Below, piece by piece: positions 33,351 to 42,107 of a stretch of DNA of 64,000 nucleotides. Within the stretch, counting starts at the first letter, position 1; each line of letters opens with the position of its first letter. The stretch spans positions 124,001 through 188,000 of the forward strand of contig NZ_MBLO01000036.1 of the NCBI RefSeq assembly GCF_001854805.1, written 5' to 3'. The translations under genes were made by a program, and so were the position numbers. The notes beneath the pieces were generated by a model that was not told the origin of the DNA, did no database searches, and was given only the letters and a program-made list of their open reading frames with translations. This DNA comes from Pseudofrankia coriaricola. GTDB lineage: Bacteria > Actinomycetota > Actinomycetes > Frankiales > Frankiaceae.

Positions 33351-34397
33351 GTGCCCGAGGCCACGGTGCCCGAGGACGACGCCCCGGTAGGTCCGCCGGG
33401 TCCCGCCATCAAGGTGACCGCGCGCGTGGAGCCCGGGACGGTGGCGGTCCTCGACCGGCTGGCCCGCTGGGACCTGACCTCCGTCGAGACGATCCGCGCC
33501 TCCTACGGGGCGATCGCCGCTCCCCCGGCGCCGCCGAAACCACAGGTCACCCGTCTCGACGAGAAGATCCCCGGCGTCGACGGCCGTCCCGACGTCACGG
33601 TGCGCTGGTACCGCCCGGCCGGATCCGACGCCGACCCGCACCCAGCCGACGGCGACCCGGCCGCGCCGCTGCCGTGCCTGGTCTGGCTGCACGGCGGCGC
33701 CTACATCATGGGCAACCTGGACGAGAACGACGACCGCCTCGACCGCATGGTGATCGAGCTCGGCTGCGCGGTCGTCTCCGTCGACTGGCGGCTGGCCCCG
33801 GAACACCCGTACCCTGCCGGCCTCGACGACGCCGACACGGTCTGGCGCCGCCTCGTCGAGGACCCGGCGGCATACGGCGTCGACCCGGAACGCCTCGTCC
33901 TCGGCGGCGCGAGCGCCGGCGCGGGCCTCGCCGCCGCCCTCTGCCTCCGGCTACGCGAGACCGGCCGCGCCCAGCCGACGCTGCAAATGCTCATCTACCC
34001 CATGCTCGACGACCGCGAGCTCACCCCGTCGATCCGCGCGATCCAGGATCCGGGCCACTGGGGCCTCTGGCACCTGCGCGCCAACCGGCTCAGCTGGGAG
34101 GCCTACCTGGGCGGCCTCGCGGGCGACGACGTCCCGCCGACCGCCGCGCCGGCCCGCGCGACCGACCTCACCGGCCTCGCGCCCGCCTACCTCTGCGTCG
34201 GCGACGTCGACGCCTTCATCGACGAGAACCTCGACTACGCCGCCCGCCTGTCCCGCGCCGGCGTCCCGACCGAGCTACACGTCTACCCAGGCGTCATCCA
34301 CGGCGGCTTCGGCGCTGTCCCGAAGACGCCTCGCACCGCCCAGCTCCTCCGCGACGTCTACACCGCCCTCGCCACCGCCTTCACCCCTGCCGGGTAG
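33315..34397 (+). CDS. Alpha/beta hydrolase fold-3 (hormone-sensitive-lipase family) esterase
   Basis: 360 aa from GTG 33315, with GGGAGGA 4 nt upstream. HSL motifs: HGGAYIMG oxyanion hole, nucleophile Ser in GGASAGAG, DRRLAPEHPYPAGLDDA-type block (DWRLAPEHPYPAG), and VIHGGFG with the catalytic His. It hydrolyses short acyl esters, plausibly those formed by Baeyer-Villiger chemistry. The N-terminus carries an acidic repeat from an 18-bp tandem DNA repeat. The C-terminal coding sequence has partial copies downstream at 34600 and 37266. Confidence 0.93.
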   Translation: MPQDDAVPQDDAVPEATVPEDDAPVGPPGPAIKVTARVEPGTVAVLDRLARWDLTSVETIRASYGAIAAPPAPPKPQVTRLDEKIPGVDGRPDVTVRWYRPAGSDADPHPADGDPAAPLPCLVWLHGGAYIMGNLDENDDRLDRMVIELGCAVVSVDWRLAPEHPYPAGLDDADTVWRRLVEDPAAYGVDPERLVLGGASAGAGLAAALCLRLRETGRAQPTLQMLIYPMLDDRELTPSIRAIQDPGHWGLWHLRANRLSWEAYLGGLAGDDVPPTAAPARATDLTGLAPAYLCVGDVDAFIDENLDYAARLSRAGVPTELHVYPGVIHGGFGAVPKTPRTAQLLRDVYTALATAFTPAG

Positions 34398-34599
34398 TCG
34401 CGCGCTCGTCGGGAGTTGCGCCGCGCGGAGACGTTCGCGGCGATGCCCTGCACGCTCCTACGTCTCGCGCACGACGCAGGCCAGGTCGGACGTCGCCTCC
34501 GCAGTCGGGCCCGCGCGCGGCGAGGCCGCCAGTGCCAGAGCACCCGCCACCGAGGTCCGCCGGGCGTGCGGGCGTGGGCGATCGAGACTGATCCTCGGA

Positions 34600-34636
34600 T
34601 CTCGTACCTCGCCACCGCCCTCACGCCCGCCGCTTA
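34600..34636 (+). pseudogene. Short relic resembling the hydrolase C-terminus
   Basis: ISYLATALTPAA followed by TAG resembles the hydrolase tail VYTALATAFTPAG. A 12-bp identical run CTCGCCACCGCC is shared. Together with the larger relic at 37242 it suggests past duplication of this tail. Short enough that chance is not excluded. The rest of 34398-34653 shows no gene. Confidence 0.35.
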
Positions 34637-34653
34637 GTGATCCTGGGGACAAC

Positions 34654-34700
34654 GGCCGCCGGGCGTGCGAAGGAAGATCATTTTCGCACGCCCTTTGGCC
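34654..34700 (-). repeat. Hairpin/micro-ORF element, copy 2 (minus orientation)
   Basis: Perfect arms GGGCGTGCGAA (34661-34671) and TTCGCACGCCC (34683-34693), bounded by GGCC. On the minus strand it reads AAAGGGCGTGCGAAAATG and opens a 15-aa frame MIFLRTPGGRCPQDH ending TAA at 34634. Lies between the hydrolase and the sigma gene with no co-oriented gene after it. Confidence 0.85.
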
Positions 34701-34889
34701 CTCTAGGCTGCCGGTCGAGGTACCGGCGCCGGCCGCGCCGCGGCCCCTGGTCGAGTCGGACGCGCCGTTGAACCGAATGCCCCTGGCTTACGTGTGAAGG
34801 GGAATGGGCGGCAGGGTTCTTCAGGACGGGGCCGGCTGGTGAGTCGCGCGCTCGCGCGGGACGGCGGGCGGTCGGGTCCGGAGGAGGGC

Positions 34890-35393
34890 GTGAGCGACGA
34901 GAACCTGCTGCGCGCGTTGCACGACCAGCACGCTGGCGCGCTGTGGACCTATGTCCTGGGGCTGACCGGCGGCGACCGGACCCGGGCTCAGGACATCGTG
35001 CAGGAGACCCTGCTGCGCGCCTGGCGCAACCCGCGGGTGCTCGACCCTGCTCGCGGCTCGCCGCGGCCGTGGCTGTTCACCGTGGCCAGACGCATCACCA
35101 TCGACGAGTGGCGCGCAGCCCGCAGCCGCCACGAGACCGTGACCGACCGCGTTCCCGAGCAGCCGGTCAACGACCCCGCCGAGCACGTCGTCGACCGCCA
35201 ACTGGTGGCGGCCGCGCTGCGCCGACTGTCCAAGGAGCATCGGGACGTGCTGAGGGAGTGTTACTTCCGCGGCAGCTCGGTCGGCCAGGCGGCGCAGGCC
35301 CTGGGGATCGCGCCGGGCACGGTGAAGTCGCGCACCCATTTCGCGCTGCGGGCGCTGCGGCTGGCCATCGACGAACTGGGAGGTGTCGCATGA
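34890..35393 (+). CDS. ECF sigma factor (SigL/SigK-like)
   Basis: 167 aa from GTG 34890, preceded by GGAGGAGGG; an in-frame ATG at 34794 lacks a comparable site. Sigma2 region: LHDQHAGALWTYVLGLTGGD...AQDIVQETLLRAWRNP and PRPWLFTVARRITIDEWR. Sigma4: LSKEHRDVLRECYFRGSSVGQAAQALGIAPGTVKSRTHFALRALR. Closest in style to mycobacterial SigL. It overlaps the next gene by ATGA, the usual sigma/anti-sigma arrangement. Confidence 0.94.
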   Translation: MSDENLLRALHDQHAGALWTYVLGLTGGDRTRAQDIVQETLLRAWRNPRVLDPARGSPRPWLFTVARRITIDEWRAARSRHETVTDRVPEQPVNDPAEHVVDRQLVAAALRRLSKEHRDVLRECYFRGSSVGQAAQALGIAPGTVKSRTHFALRALRLAIDELGGVA

Positions 35394-36055
35394 GCGCCGA
35401 TCCGTACGCTCACCTCGACGCCGCCTACGTGCTCGGGGGGCTCGATCGGGCGGAGCGGGCCGGCTTCGAGGCCCATCTCGCGACCTGCCCGCGGTGCCAG
35501 GCCGATGTGGCCGAGATCGTCGGGGTTCCGCCGTTGCTGGCCGGCCTCGACGAAAGCGCCTTCGCCGAGCCGGCAGGCGCCTCGGTCGAACCGGTTCCCG
35601 ACACCCTGCTGCCCGGGCTGCTGCGCGTCGCCGGCAGGGAACGGACCCGTCGGCGCTGGCTCACCGCCGGCCTGGGCTTGGTCGCGGCGGCGAGCCTGAC
35701 CGCCGTCGTCGTCACCGCCGTGCCACCGAACGGCCAGGCGACGCCGGCGCCACGGGCCATGACCGCGCTGGTCGCGAGCCCGATCAGCGCCACCGTCGCG
35801 TTGCGGGCCACCCAGTGGGGCACCGAGATCGACCTGACCTGCTGGTATCGGCCCGACGTCTCCGTTGCCCCGGGCTACGAGTACAAGCTGGTCGCGTACG
35901 ACGCCGACGGCGACGCGTACGACGCGGGCAGCTGGCGGCTCGATCCCGGGCGGAAGGTCTCCCTCACCGGCGGCACAGCCCTGACGCCCGAGCAGATCTC
36001 GAGTGTGAACATCACCAAGCCGGACGGGACGGCGATCCTCACCCTGGCTGTCTAG
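35390..36055 (+). CDS. Zinc-binding anti-sigma factor (RslA/RskA-like), membrane-anchored
   Basis: 221 aa. ZAS-type motif HLATCPRC (H-x3-C-x2-C, near residues 29-36) after AYVLGGLDRAERAGFEA. One TM helix at about 89-109 (WLTAGLGLVAAASLTAVVV), then an outside domain of about 105 aa (LVASPISATVALRATQWGTEIDL). It would hold the co-transcribed ECF sigma factor inactive until an envelope or redox signal arrives. The stop is spanned by a 21-bp near-duplication. Confidence 0.93.
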   Translation: MSADPYAHLDAAYVLGGLDRAERAGFEAHLATCPRCQADVAEIVGVPPLLAGLDESAFAEPAGASVEPVPDTLLPGLLRVAGRERTRRRWLTAGLGLVAAASLTAVVVTAVPPNGQATPAPRAMTALVASPISATVALRATQWGTEIDLTCWYRPDVSVAPGYEYKLVAYDADGDAYDAGSWRLDPGRKVSLTGGTALTPEQISSVNITKPDGTAILTLAV

Positions 36056-36083
36056 AGCCGCACGCTGGCTGTCCAGAGCCGCA
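36044..36083. repeat. Near-perfect duplication across the anti-sigma stop
   Basis: CTGGCTGTCTAGAGCCGCA (36044-36062, containing TAG) is followed by CTGGCTGTCCAGAGCCGCA (36065-36083); 18 of 19 bases match, period 21 bp. Confidence 0.9.
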
Positions 36084-36216
36084 TCCGCCGAGGCCTCCCC
36101 CGTCGCACCGCTGGCGGTCGTGGAAAGGACGCGTCCACGACCACCAGAGTGCGTAGGCAGCGTCAGCGCGTGCAGGGCGAGGGGGCTACCGAAGGACACG
36201 GCCGCGACTCCGGTGA

Positions 36217-36266
36217 GCGCTCACTCGCCGATCGGCCGCCCGCGCGGCCGATCGGCGAGTGAGCGC
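36217..36266. terminator. Perfect 23-bp palindromic bidirectional terminator
   Basis: 36217-36239 (starting GCGCTCACTCGCC) pairs perfectly with 36244-36266 around CCGC. Located between the convergent anti-sigma and lipoprotein genes. Confidence 0.8.
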
Positions 36267-36310
36267 GTCCCGCCGCGGCTGGTGCGCGGCGGCGGGACAG
36301 CCACGTCGAA

Positions 36311-36904
36311 TCAGTACCCACCGCCGCCGGCGCCCGCGCCGGTGCTGCCCGACCCGCCGGTGGTGATCGCCGAGCCGGACGGCGCGACCAGCCACCACTT
36401 GGCGCCGAACTCGGTACTGCCCTGGCCCTCCGTCTGCCCGGCGCTCTTGTCGTCCTCGTAGTAGTACAACGGGTGGCCGTGGTAGGTCACCTGCGTCGTG
36501 CCGTCCGAGCGCATGGTCGTGCCAAGGTCGCTGGCGATCGCGGCCCCGGACGCGGTCGGCGCGGCCGTCGTCGTGAGGGGAGGCCAGGCCCTGGCACACG
36601 CACCCGTGCAGGTCGACGCGCCGGCCTTGTCGGCCATGAACAGGTAGAGGGTCTTGCCGCTGCCGTCGGTCAGGAAGGTGCCCGTCGGACCGGACCCCGT
36701 GGCGACCATCGTGCCACCCGCCACCGATCCGGTTGCCGGCGCCGATGCGCTCCCCGCCGTGGACGGGTTCGCCACCGCGGTCGCCGGGCTGGTCGACGTT
36801 GACGACTTCCCGCCGCCGCACGCCGCGAGCAGCAACGCCGTAGCGGCTACCGGCAGGGTCAGCGTCACCGGGACCGGCAGCCGACGCATCCTTGACTCTT
36901 TCAT
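36311..36904 (-). CDS. Lipoprotein with Yx(FWY)xxD repeats (PF03640)
   Basis: 197 aa from ATG 36904, with GAGGAGACG upstream; the longer frame is rejected. Signal peptide RRLPVPVTLTLPVAATALLLAAC ends in lipobox LAAC, so the mature protein is lipid-anchored outside the membrane. A Ser/Thr/Ala linker is followed by two repeats: GKTLYLFMADKAGASTCTGACARAWPPL and GHPLYYYEDDKSAGQTEGQG. The C-terminus is Gly/Ser-rich. Family function is unsettled. Proximity to an ECF sigma system suggests membership of an envelope-stress regulon (inference). Confidence 0.93.
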   Translation of the reverse strand: MKESRMRRLPVPVTLTLPVAATALLLAACGGGKSSTSTSPATAVANPSTAGSASAPATGSVAGGTMVATGSGPTGTFLTDGSGKTLYLFMADKAGASTCTGACARAWPPLTTTAAPTASGAAIASDLGTTMRSDGTTQVTYHGHPLYYYEDDKSAGQTEGQGSTEFGAKWWLVAPSGSAITTGGSGSTGAGAGGGGY

Positions 36905-37088
36905 GATCGTCTCCTCGTCGGCCGCTCGCCCCGGCGGCCAGGCCTCGTCGCGTCCACCGGTTCCGCGGTCACCCCAAGGCACGGCGCCGGGACGAAATCG
37001 GTTCAACGAGTCGGGAGAGCGACAGTGCGCCGCCGGACGCCACCGGTCACCCAGTGGAGCCAGTCGTCGGCGATGTCGCTTCAGCGCA

Positions 37089-37196
37089 GCCGTGAAGCGG
37101 GTAGGCGACCCCGAACGCGCCCTGCGCCGCCTCACCCAGCAGGCCAACGCCCTCGGCTACACCGTCCGCTTCGATCCCCTCTTCGAAGCCGCCTGA
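37089..37196 (+). pseudogene. C-terminal fragment, possibly of a transposase
   Basis: VKRVGDPERALRRLTQQANALGYTVRFDPLF ends at TGA 37194. The style (ALRRLTxQANALGYTV) resembles C-termini of actinobacterial IS transposases, but the family cannot be named from so little. No upstream domain, start or terminal repeats are visible. Region 36905-37088 shows nothing else. Confidence 0.35.
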
Positions 37197-37241
37197 ACCG
37201 AGCACCGCTGTCCCCTCACGTATTTTTCGGGTCAGTCCCAC

Positions 37242-37337
37242 GGCGACGGGCGTCCCGACGTGACGGCGCGCACCGCCCAGCTCCTGCGCGACGTCTACAC
37301 CGCCCTCGCCACCGCCTTCACCCCTGCCGACAGCTAA
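37242..37337 (+). pseudogene. Internally deleted relic of the HSL-type hydrolase
   Basis: The open frame GDGRPDVTAR joins directly to TAQLLRDVYTALATAFTPADS and a TAA. The first part equals DGRPDVTVR near residue 90 of the hydrolase at 33315. The second equals its last 20 residues, with long stretches of identical DNA. About 250 codons between them are missing, and the junction is in frame. A paralogue or duplicated copy has therefore collapsed here, 2.9 kb from the intact gene. Confidence 0.75.
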
Positions 37338-37586
37338 AGCCAAAGCTCGCTGTCGCATCGCCGCCGTCAGCGCTGTCCAGCACCTACCTGTTGGTGTTCA
37401 GCGACCTGACGACCGCCCGCGGCACTTCACGCTCCGACGGCGGATCGTTCGGCGGGCCGGTATCTCCCTGGCAAGCACCCGGGTTAGATAGCCCGCCGGA
37501 AAGCCAAGCACCGACGGCCTTCCCGACGCCAGCGAAGGCGAGGTCGGGGTACTCCGCCCGCTGCGCCAGGTGTTACAGCCGAGTGC
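37338..37586. other. Non-coding stretch before the Pro/Ala-rich lipoprotein
   Basis: No convincing gene. At its end an extended -10, TG-C-TATAAG (TATAAG at 37587-37592), could drive the lipoprotein at 37658 with a leader of about 60 nt. Confidence 0.45.
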
Positions 37587-37657
37587 TATAAGTGTCATCT
37601 CCGCGGCGTACCGGAATTATCGGACGCCCACTTCTTGAGTGGGACGGTCAGCGACCA

Positions 37658-38536
37658 ATGGTCGAGTTCGAGAGGGCATCAGGACCAGACAGGGACGACG
37701 CGACGCGTCTTGCCTCGTTATCTGGTCGGCACGGGCCCGGGCAGCATCTTCCCGCCGAGCACACCGGCCCTCGGCCACACGATCCGGGCTCGAGCGTCGG
37801 CCTCGGCGGCGGCCCGCGACCGTCCAGGCGCAGGCGGCTCGCCCTGTCGACCGCGGGGACCGTGACGTCGCTGGTCCTGCTGGCCGGCGTCGGCATGACC
37901 CTGACCTCCTGCAACCAGGACGCCGACCTGACCTCGTCAGAAGCCCCGGCGACGGCGCCTGCCACGACCCCTGCTTCCACCGCGGCGACGGACCCCAGTA
38001 CTGCCCCGGCCCCGAGCACGGCCCCGTCGTCGAGCGAGGCCTCGGCCCCAGGTACCGTCCCGACCCGACGTGTTACCCCCACCCCGCGCGGGACCCGGCC
38101 GGCCGTCGTTGCCACCTCCAGCAAGCCCAAGCCGGCCACGGCCGCCGCTGCCGCCCCCAGCCAGGCGAAGCCGTCCACGGCCGCCGCCGCGGCTGCCGCG
38201 CCCAACCAGGCACCGCGGCCGCAGCCGACCACAGCCGCCGCTGCCGCCCCCAGCCAGGCGCCGCCGCCACCACCGACCACCGCCGCCGCTCCCAGCCAGG
38301 CGCCTCCGCCACCGCCACCGACCACGGCCGCCCCAGCTGGCGGATCGCAGCCATCCCTCGGAGGCTTCGTGTCAAGTTGCACCAACGTCGGCGGCAACAG
38401 CCTGGACTGGTGCAACTGCGTCCTGGCGGGTCTCCAGCAGCGCTACTCCGCCGCGGCGTGGGCGGCGCTGTCAACCAGAGAGGCGCAGGAGGCAATCGTG
38501 GGCATCGGCCTGGGAAGCTGCTCGCAGTACGAGTAG
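37658..38536 (+). CDS. Pro/Ala/Thr-rich lipoprotein with C-terminal Cys-containing domain
   Basis: 292 aa from ATG 37658. The frame opens at GTG 37592, but that lies at the -10 box and cannot be used. Basic RPSRRRRLALSTAG then a hydrophobic core and lipobox LTSC near residue 90 suggest a lipoprotein with a long N-region, or a true start further in. A long low-complexity spacer (AAAAAPSQAPPPPPTTA repeats) leads to a compact domain of about 60 aa with four Cys (FVSSCTNVGGNSLDWCNCVLAGLQ..GLGSCSQYE). The spacer may span the cell wall. Function unknown. Confidence 0.75.
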   Translation: MVEFERASGPDRDDATRLASLSGRHGPGQHLPAEHTGPRPHDPGSSVGLGGGPRPSRRRRLALSTAGTVTSLVLLAGVGMTLTSCNQDADLTSSEAPATAPATTPASTAATDPSTAPAPSTAPSSSEASAPGTVPTRRVTPTPRGTRPAVVATSSKPKPATAAAAAPSQAKPSTAAAAAAAPNQAPRPQPTTAAAAAPSQAPPPPPTTAAAPSQAPPPPPPTTAAPAGGSQPSLGGFVSSCTNVGGNSLDWCNCVLAGLQQRYSAAAWAALSTREAQEAIVGIGLGSCSQYE

Positions 38537-38541
38537 CCGGC

Positions 38542-39264
38542 TCACCCCTGGGTGCGCAGAGCGCGGGCGACCTTGTCGGCCGCGCGGCGCATCTCGGGGC
38601 CGGCGGCCTCCGCGACGTCCTCGCGGTAGGTGATGAGGTTCAGGCAGGCGCGGGTCGCGGTGCCCGTCATCGGGATCCAGGCCGCGACCGCGTACTGGCC
38701 GGCCTCGACCTCCGCGTGGCTGCGGGCGTAGCCGCGGTCACGCGCGACCGCGACTTCCTCGGGCTCGCCGCCGGTGGGCGGGTCGGAGGCCAGGATCGCG
38801 TACCCCGCCGCACCCCGGGTCAGCGGTGTGCGCATGCCCGGCCGGAACGCCAGGTGGTGCGGCGCCGTCGTGGGCTCCGTCATCGCGATCGCGACCGCGT
38901 CGTCGCCCTGGGCGACGAAGAGCATGACCGTCGACTGCAGCCGGTCGGCGAGCGAGCGCATGATCGGGGCCGTCGCGTCGCGCAGCGTGGGCAGGAACGC
39001 CTCGGCGAGGGTCGCGAGGCGGGCGCCCGGGATGTAGGTCCCCTCGCTGCTGCGCGCGGCGAGGTCGAAGTCGACCAGCGTCTGCAGCACCCGGTAGGCG
39101 ATCGAGCGGTGCACGCCGAGCATGTCGCCGACCTGCTGCACGGTCATCCCCTGTTTGGAGTCGGCGATCGCGAGCAGCACCCGCAGCCCCCTGGCGAGGG
39201 TCTGGTTCCCGTCGCGCACCTTGCTCGGCGTGCTCGCCGCCAACTCCGGCACGCTGTTCAGCAT
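38542..39264 (-). CDS. IclR family transcriptional regulator, likely of the mhp operon
   Basis: 240 aa, ATG 39264. Winged helix with MTVQQVGDMLGVHRSIAYRVLQTLVDFDLAARSSEGTYIPG, followed by the ligand-binding IclR domain (ADRLQSTVMLFVAQGDDAVAIAM). E. coli mhpR is also IclR-type and sits beside mhpA-F, so a role in controlling the adjacent operon is likely. Here it lies downstream of mhpE, co-oriented, 55 bp after it. Confidence 0.9.
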   Translation of the reverse strand: MLNSVPELAASTPSKVRDGNQTLARGLRVLLAIADSKQGMTVQQVGDMLGVHRSIAYRVLQTLVDFDLAARSSEGTYIPGARLATLAEAFLPTLRDATAPIMRSLADRLQSTVMLFVAQGDDAVAIAMTEPTTAPHHLAFRPGMRTPLTRGAAGYAILASDPPTGGEPEEVAVARDRGYARSHAEVEAGQYAVAAWIPMTGTATRACLNLITYREDVAEAAGPEMRRAADKVARALRTQG

Positions 39265-39319
39265 AGTTTCGGCCCCGCCGCGGCCCGGTCGGCGCGCGCT
39301 GTGATGATGCTGATGATGC

Positions 39320-40372
39320 TCAGGACGCCCCGGCCTGCAGGGTGAGCGCGATGTCGGTGAGCATGTCCTCCTGGCCGCCGACGAGCTTGCGCCGGCCGGC
39401 CTCGAGGAGGATCTCGCGGGCGTCCACGCCGTAGGTCGCCGCGGCGATCTCGGCGTGCCGGAGGAAGCTGCCGTAGACCCCGGCGTAGCCGATGGTCAGC
39501 GTCTCGCGGTCGACGCGCACCGGCCGGTCCTGCAGCGGGCGGACGATGTCCTCCGCGGCGTCCTGCAGCGCGAACAGGTCGCAGCCGGTCTCCCATCCCA
39601 GGATGTTCGCCACCGCGATCAACGCCTCGATCGGGGCGTTGCCGGCCCCGGCGCCGAGGCCGGTGAGCGAGGCGTCGACCCGGAACGCGCCCTCCTCGAC
39701 GGCGGCCACCGAGTTGGCGACCGCGAGCGAGAGGTTCTCGTGCGCGTGGATGCCGATCTGCGTCTCGGGCCGCAGCGCCTCGCGGTAGGCACGGACCCGC
39801 TCGCGGATGTCGGCGACCGTGAGCCGCCCGCTGGAGTCCGTGATGTAGACGCAGTGCGCGCCGTAGGACTCCATCAGCAGCGCCTGCTCGGCCAGCTCCT
39901 TCGAGCCGATCATGTGCGCCATCATGAGGAAGCCCGAGACGTCCATGCCGAGGTTGCGGGCCTCGGCGATGTGTTGCGCGGCGACGTCGGCCTCGGTGCA
40001 GTGCGTGGCGATCCGGACGGAGCGGACACCCATGTCGTGGGCACGGCGCAGGTCGTGGATCGTGCCGACGCCGGGGAGCAGCAGCGTGGTGAGGACGGCG
40101 TCCTTCACGTGCGCGGCGGCCGCCTCGATCCACTCCCAGTCGGTGTTGCTGCCCGGGCCGTAGTTCAGGCTCGCGCCGCCGAGGCCGTCGCCGTGCGCGA
40201 TCTCGATCGCGCCGACGCCGGCGGCCTCGAGGTTGTCGACAATGCGGCCAACCAGCTCCGGCGTGATCCTGTGCCGGAGCGCGTGCATGCCGTCCCGCAG
40301 CGTCACGTCCTGGACGTAGGGCTTCGCGGTGGGGGCCGGCGTCGTGACGCCGGTCGTCGCGGTGTCAGTCAT
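39320..40372 (-). CDS. mhpE: 4-hydroxy-2-oxovalerate aldolase
   Basis: 350 aa from ATG 40372 (TGATG overlap with mhpF). HMGL/DmpG-type barrel: [20 protein letters not shown] with the metal Asp and catalytic His, [22 protein letters not shown], and [24 protein letters not shown] with metal His ligands. Splits 4-hydroxy-2-oxovalerate into pyruvate and acetaldehyde, which is channelled to the acylating dehydrogenase encoded next to it. Confidence 0.96.
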   Translation of the reverse strand: MTDTATTGVTTPAPTAKPYVQDVTLRDGMHALRHRITPELVGRIVDNLEAAGVGAIEIAHGDGLGGASLNYGPGSNTDWEWIEAAAAHVKDAVLTTLLLPGVGTIHDLRRAHDMGVRSVRIATHCTEADVAAQHIAEARNLGMDVSGFLMMAHMIGSKELAEQALLMESYGAHCVYITDSSGRLTVADIRERVRAYREALRPETQIGIHAHENLSLAVANSVAAVEEGAFRVDASLTGLGAGAGNAPIEALIAVANILGWETGCDLFALQDAAEDIVRPLQDRPVRVDRETLTIGYAGVYGSFLRHAEIAAATYGVDAREILLEAGRRKLVGGQEDMLTDIALTLQAGAS

Positions 40373-41310
40373 CACGCCGCCGCCTTCGCACGCTGGGCAA
40401 TCCGTTCCGCCACGCGCATCGCGGCGGAGGTCATGATGTCGAGATTGCCCGCGTAGGCGGGCAGGTAATGGGCCGCGCCCTCGACCTCGAGGAACACGGA
40501 GACCTTGGTGTCGACGGGACCAGCACCCGCGGGCAGCAGGGTCGCCACCTCGGCCGGGTCGACGGGCGTGAACTGGACCTTCTGCACCAGCCGGTAGCCC
40601 GGGACGTAGGTCGCCACCGCGGCGACCATCTCCTCGATCGAGGCCCGCACCTGCTCGTGGTCGACGCCGCCGATGAGACACAGGACGGTGTCGCGCATGA
40701 TGAGCGGCGGCTCGGCCGGGTTGAGGATGATGATCGCCTTGCCGCGGCGCGCCTTGCCGACCTGCTCGATGCCGTGCGCGGTGGTCTCGGTGAACTCGTC
40801 GATGTTGGCCCGCGTCCCCGGGCCGGCCGACTTCGACGCGACCGAGGCGACGATCTCGGCGTAGGGCACCTCGGTCACCCGGGACACCGCCGCCACGATC
40901 GGGATCGTGGCCTGGCCGCCGCAGGTGACCATGTTGATGTTCGGCGCGTCGAGGTGGTCCTCGAAGTTCACCGCGGGGATCACGAAGGGGCCGATCGCGG
41001 CCGGGGTGAGGTCGACGAGGCGCAGGCTGTAGGGCTCCAGCAGCTTCGCGTTCGCGATGTGCGCGCCGGCGCTGGTGGCGTCCAGGACGATCTCCACCTC
41101 GCCGAACTGGGGCATCTTGATCAGCCCGGCCACACCCTCGGCCGTCGTGGCGACGCCAAGGCGGGCCGCGCGGGCGAGGCCGTCCGAGTTCGGGTCGATG
41201 CCGACCATCGCGACCACGCGCAGGTCCGACGACCCGCGCAGAATCTTGATCATCAGGTCCGTGCCGATGTTGCCGGAGCCGACGATCGCGACCCCCGTCT
41301 TCTCCGTCAT
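40372..41310 (-). CDS. mhpF: Acetaldehyde dehydrogenase (acylating)
   Basis: 312 aa. N-terminal NAD motif GSGNIGTD, catalytic Cys in [11 protein letters not shown], and [22 protein letters not shown] and [11 protein letters not shown] conserved in the DmpF/MhpF family. Converts acetaldehyde, NAD+ and CoA to acetyl-CoA in a complex with MhpE. Overlaps mhpD by 4 bp. Confidence 0.96.
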   Translation of the reverse strand: MTEKTGVAIVGSGNIGTDLMIKILRGSSDLRVVAMVGIDPNSDGLARAARLGVATTAEGVAGLIKMPQFGEVEIVLDATSAGAHIANAKLLEPYSLRLVDLTPAAIGPFVIPAVNFEDHLDAPNINMVTCGGQATIPIVAAVSRVTEVPYAEIVASVASKSAGPGTRANIDEFTETTAHGIEQVGKARRGKAIIILNPAEPPLIMRDTVLCLIGGVDHEQVRASIEEMVAAVATYVPGYRLVQKVQFTPVDPAEVATLLPAGAGPVDTKVSVFLEVEGAAHYLPAYAGNLDIMTSAAMRVAERIAQRAKAAA

Positions 41311-42107
41311 CCCTCGTCCTTTCCTGAGAACCGTGCCGTCACCGCGCCGAGCGGCGCGATGTCGGCGACGAAGACGTCCCCGGCCGAGACGGAGACCATC
41401 GGACCCAGCGCGCCCGACAGGACCAGGTCGCCCGCGCGCAGCGGCGTCCCGACCTCGATGAGAGTCGCGGCGAGCCAGGCCAGGGCGTTCAGCGGGTCGC
41501 CCAGGCAGTCACGGCCGGTCCCGGTCGAGACGACCTCGTCGCCGCGGCGCATCGTCATGGTGACGTCGACGGGTGCCACCGCGTCGAGCGGAGTTCCCGA
41601 CGTACCGATCACGAAGACACCCGACGACGCGTTGTCGGCGACCGTGTCGGTGATGCCGATGCGCCAGTCGGCGATCCGGCTGTCGACGATCTCCAGCGCG
41701 GGGAACGCCAGCTCGACCGCGTCTCGGACCGCCGCCGGGTCGGAGGCGTCCTCGATGTCGCGGGAGAGCAGGAAGGCGACCTCCGCCTCGGCCTTCGGCT
41801 GCAGCAGCCGGCCCACGGGGATCAGCTCGCCGTCGGCGTAGCTCATGTCGTCGAACAGGACACCGAAGTCGGGCCGGTCGACACCGATCTGGCTCTGCAC
41901 CGCGGCCGACGTGAGACCGATCTTGCGCCCGACGATCCGCGCACCGGCCGCGAGCCGGCGCTCGGTGAGCCGGCGCTGCACCTGGTACGCGACGTCGATG
42001 TCGCCGGCGGGGACCAGGTCCGTGATCGGGGCGCAGGCGTTGCCGCTGGTGGAAGCCAGCTCCAGCCGGTCGGCGGCGGCCTCGATGGAGGCGGGGGTGG
42101 CGATCAT
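41307..42107 (-). CDS. mhpD: 2-keto-4-pentenoate hydratase
   Basis: 266 aa. Family motifs: [46 protein letters not shown] (metal-binding Glu residues), [16 protein letters not shown], and [17 protein letters not shown]. Adds water to 2-hydroxypenta-2,4-dienoate to give 4-hydroxy-2-oxovalerate. ATGA overlaps on both sides tie it into the operon. Confidence 0.95.
   Translation of the reverse strand: MIATPASIEAAADRLELASTSGNACAPITDLVPAGDIDVAYQVQRRLTERRLAAGARIVGRKIGLTSAAVQSQIGVDRPDFGVLFDDMSYADGELIPVGRLLQPKAEAEVAFLLSRDIEDASDPAAVRDAVELAFPALEIVDSRIADWRIGITDTVADNASSGVFVIGTSGTPLDAVAPVDVTMTMRRGDEVVSTGTGRDCLGDPLNALAWLAATLIEVGTPLRAGDLVLSGALGPMVSVSAGDVFVADIAPLGAVTARFSGKDEG

Noticed and set aside
34794-34889. 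Longer N-terminus for the ECF sigma factor
   Set aside because: Residues are Gly/Arg-rich and outside the sigma2 domain; GTG 34890 has GGAGGAGGG directly upstream.
37592-37657. GTG 37592 as start of the Pro/Ala-rich lipoprotein
   Set aside because: It overlaps the TATAAG -10 box, so it would not be in the transcript; ATG 37658 is used.
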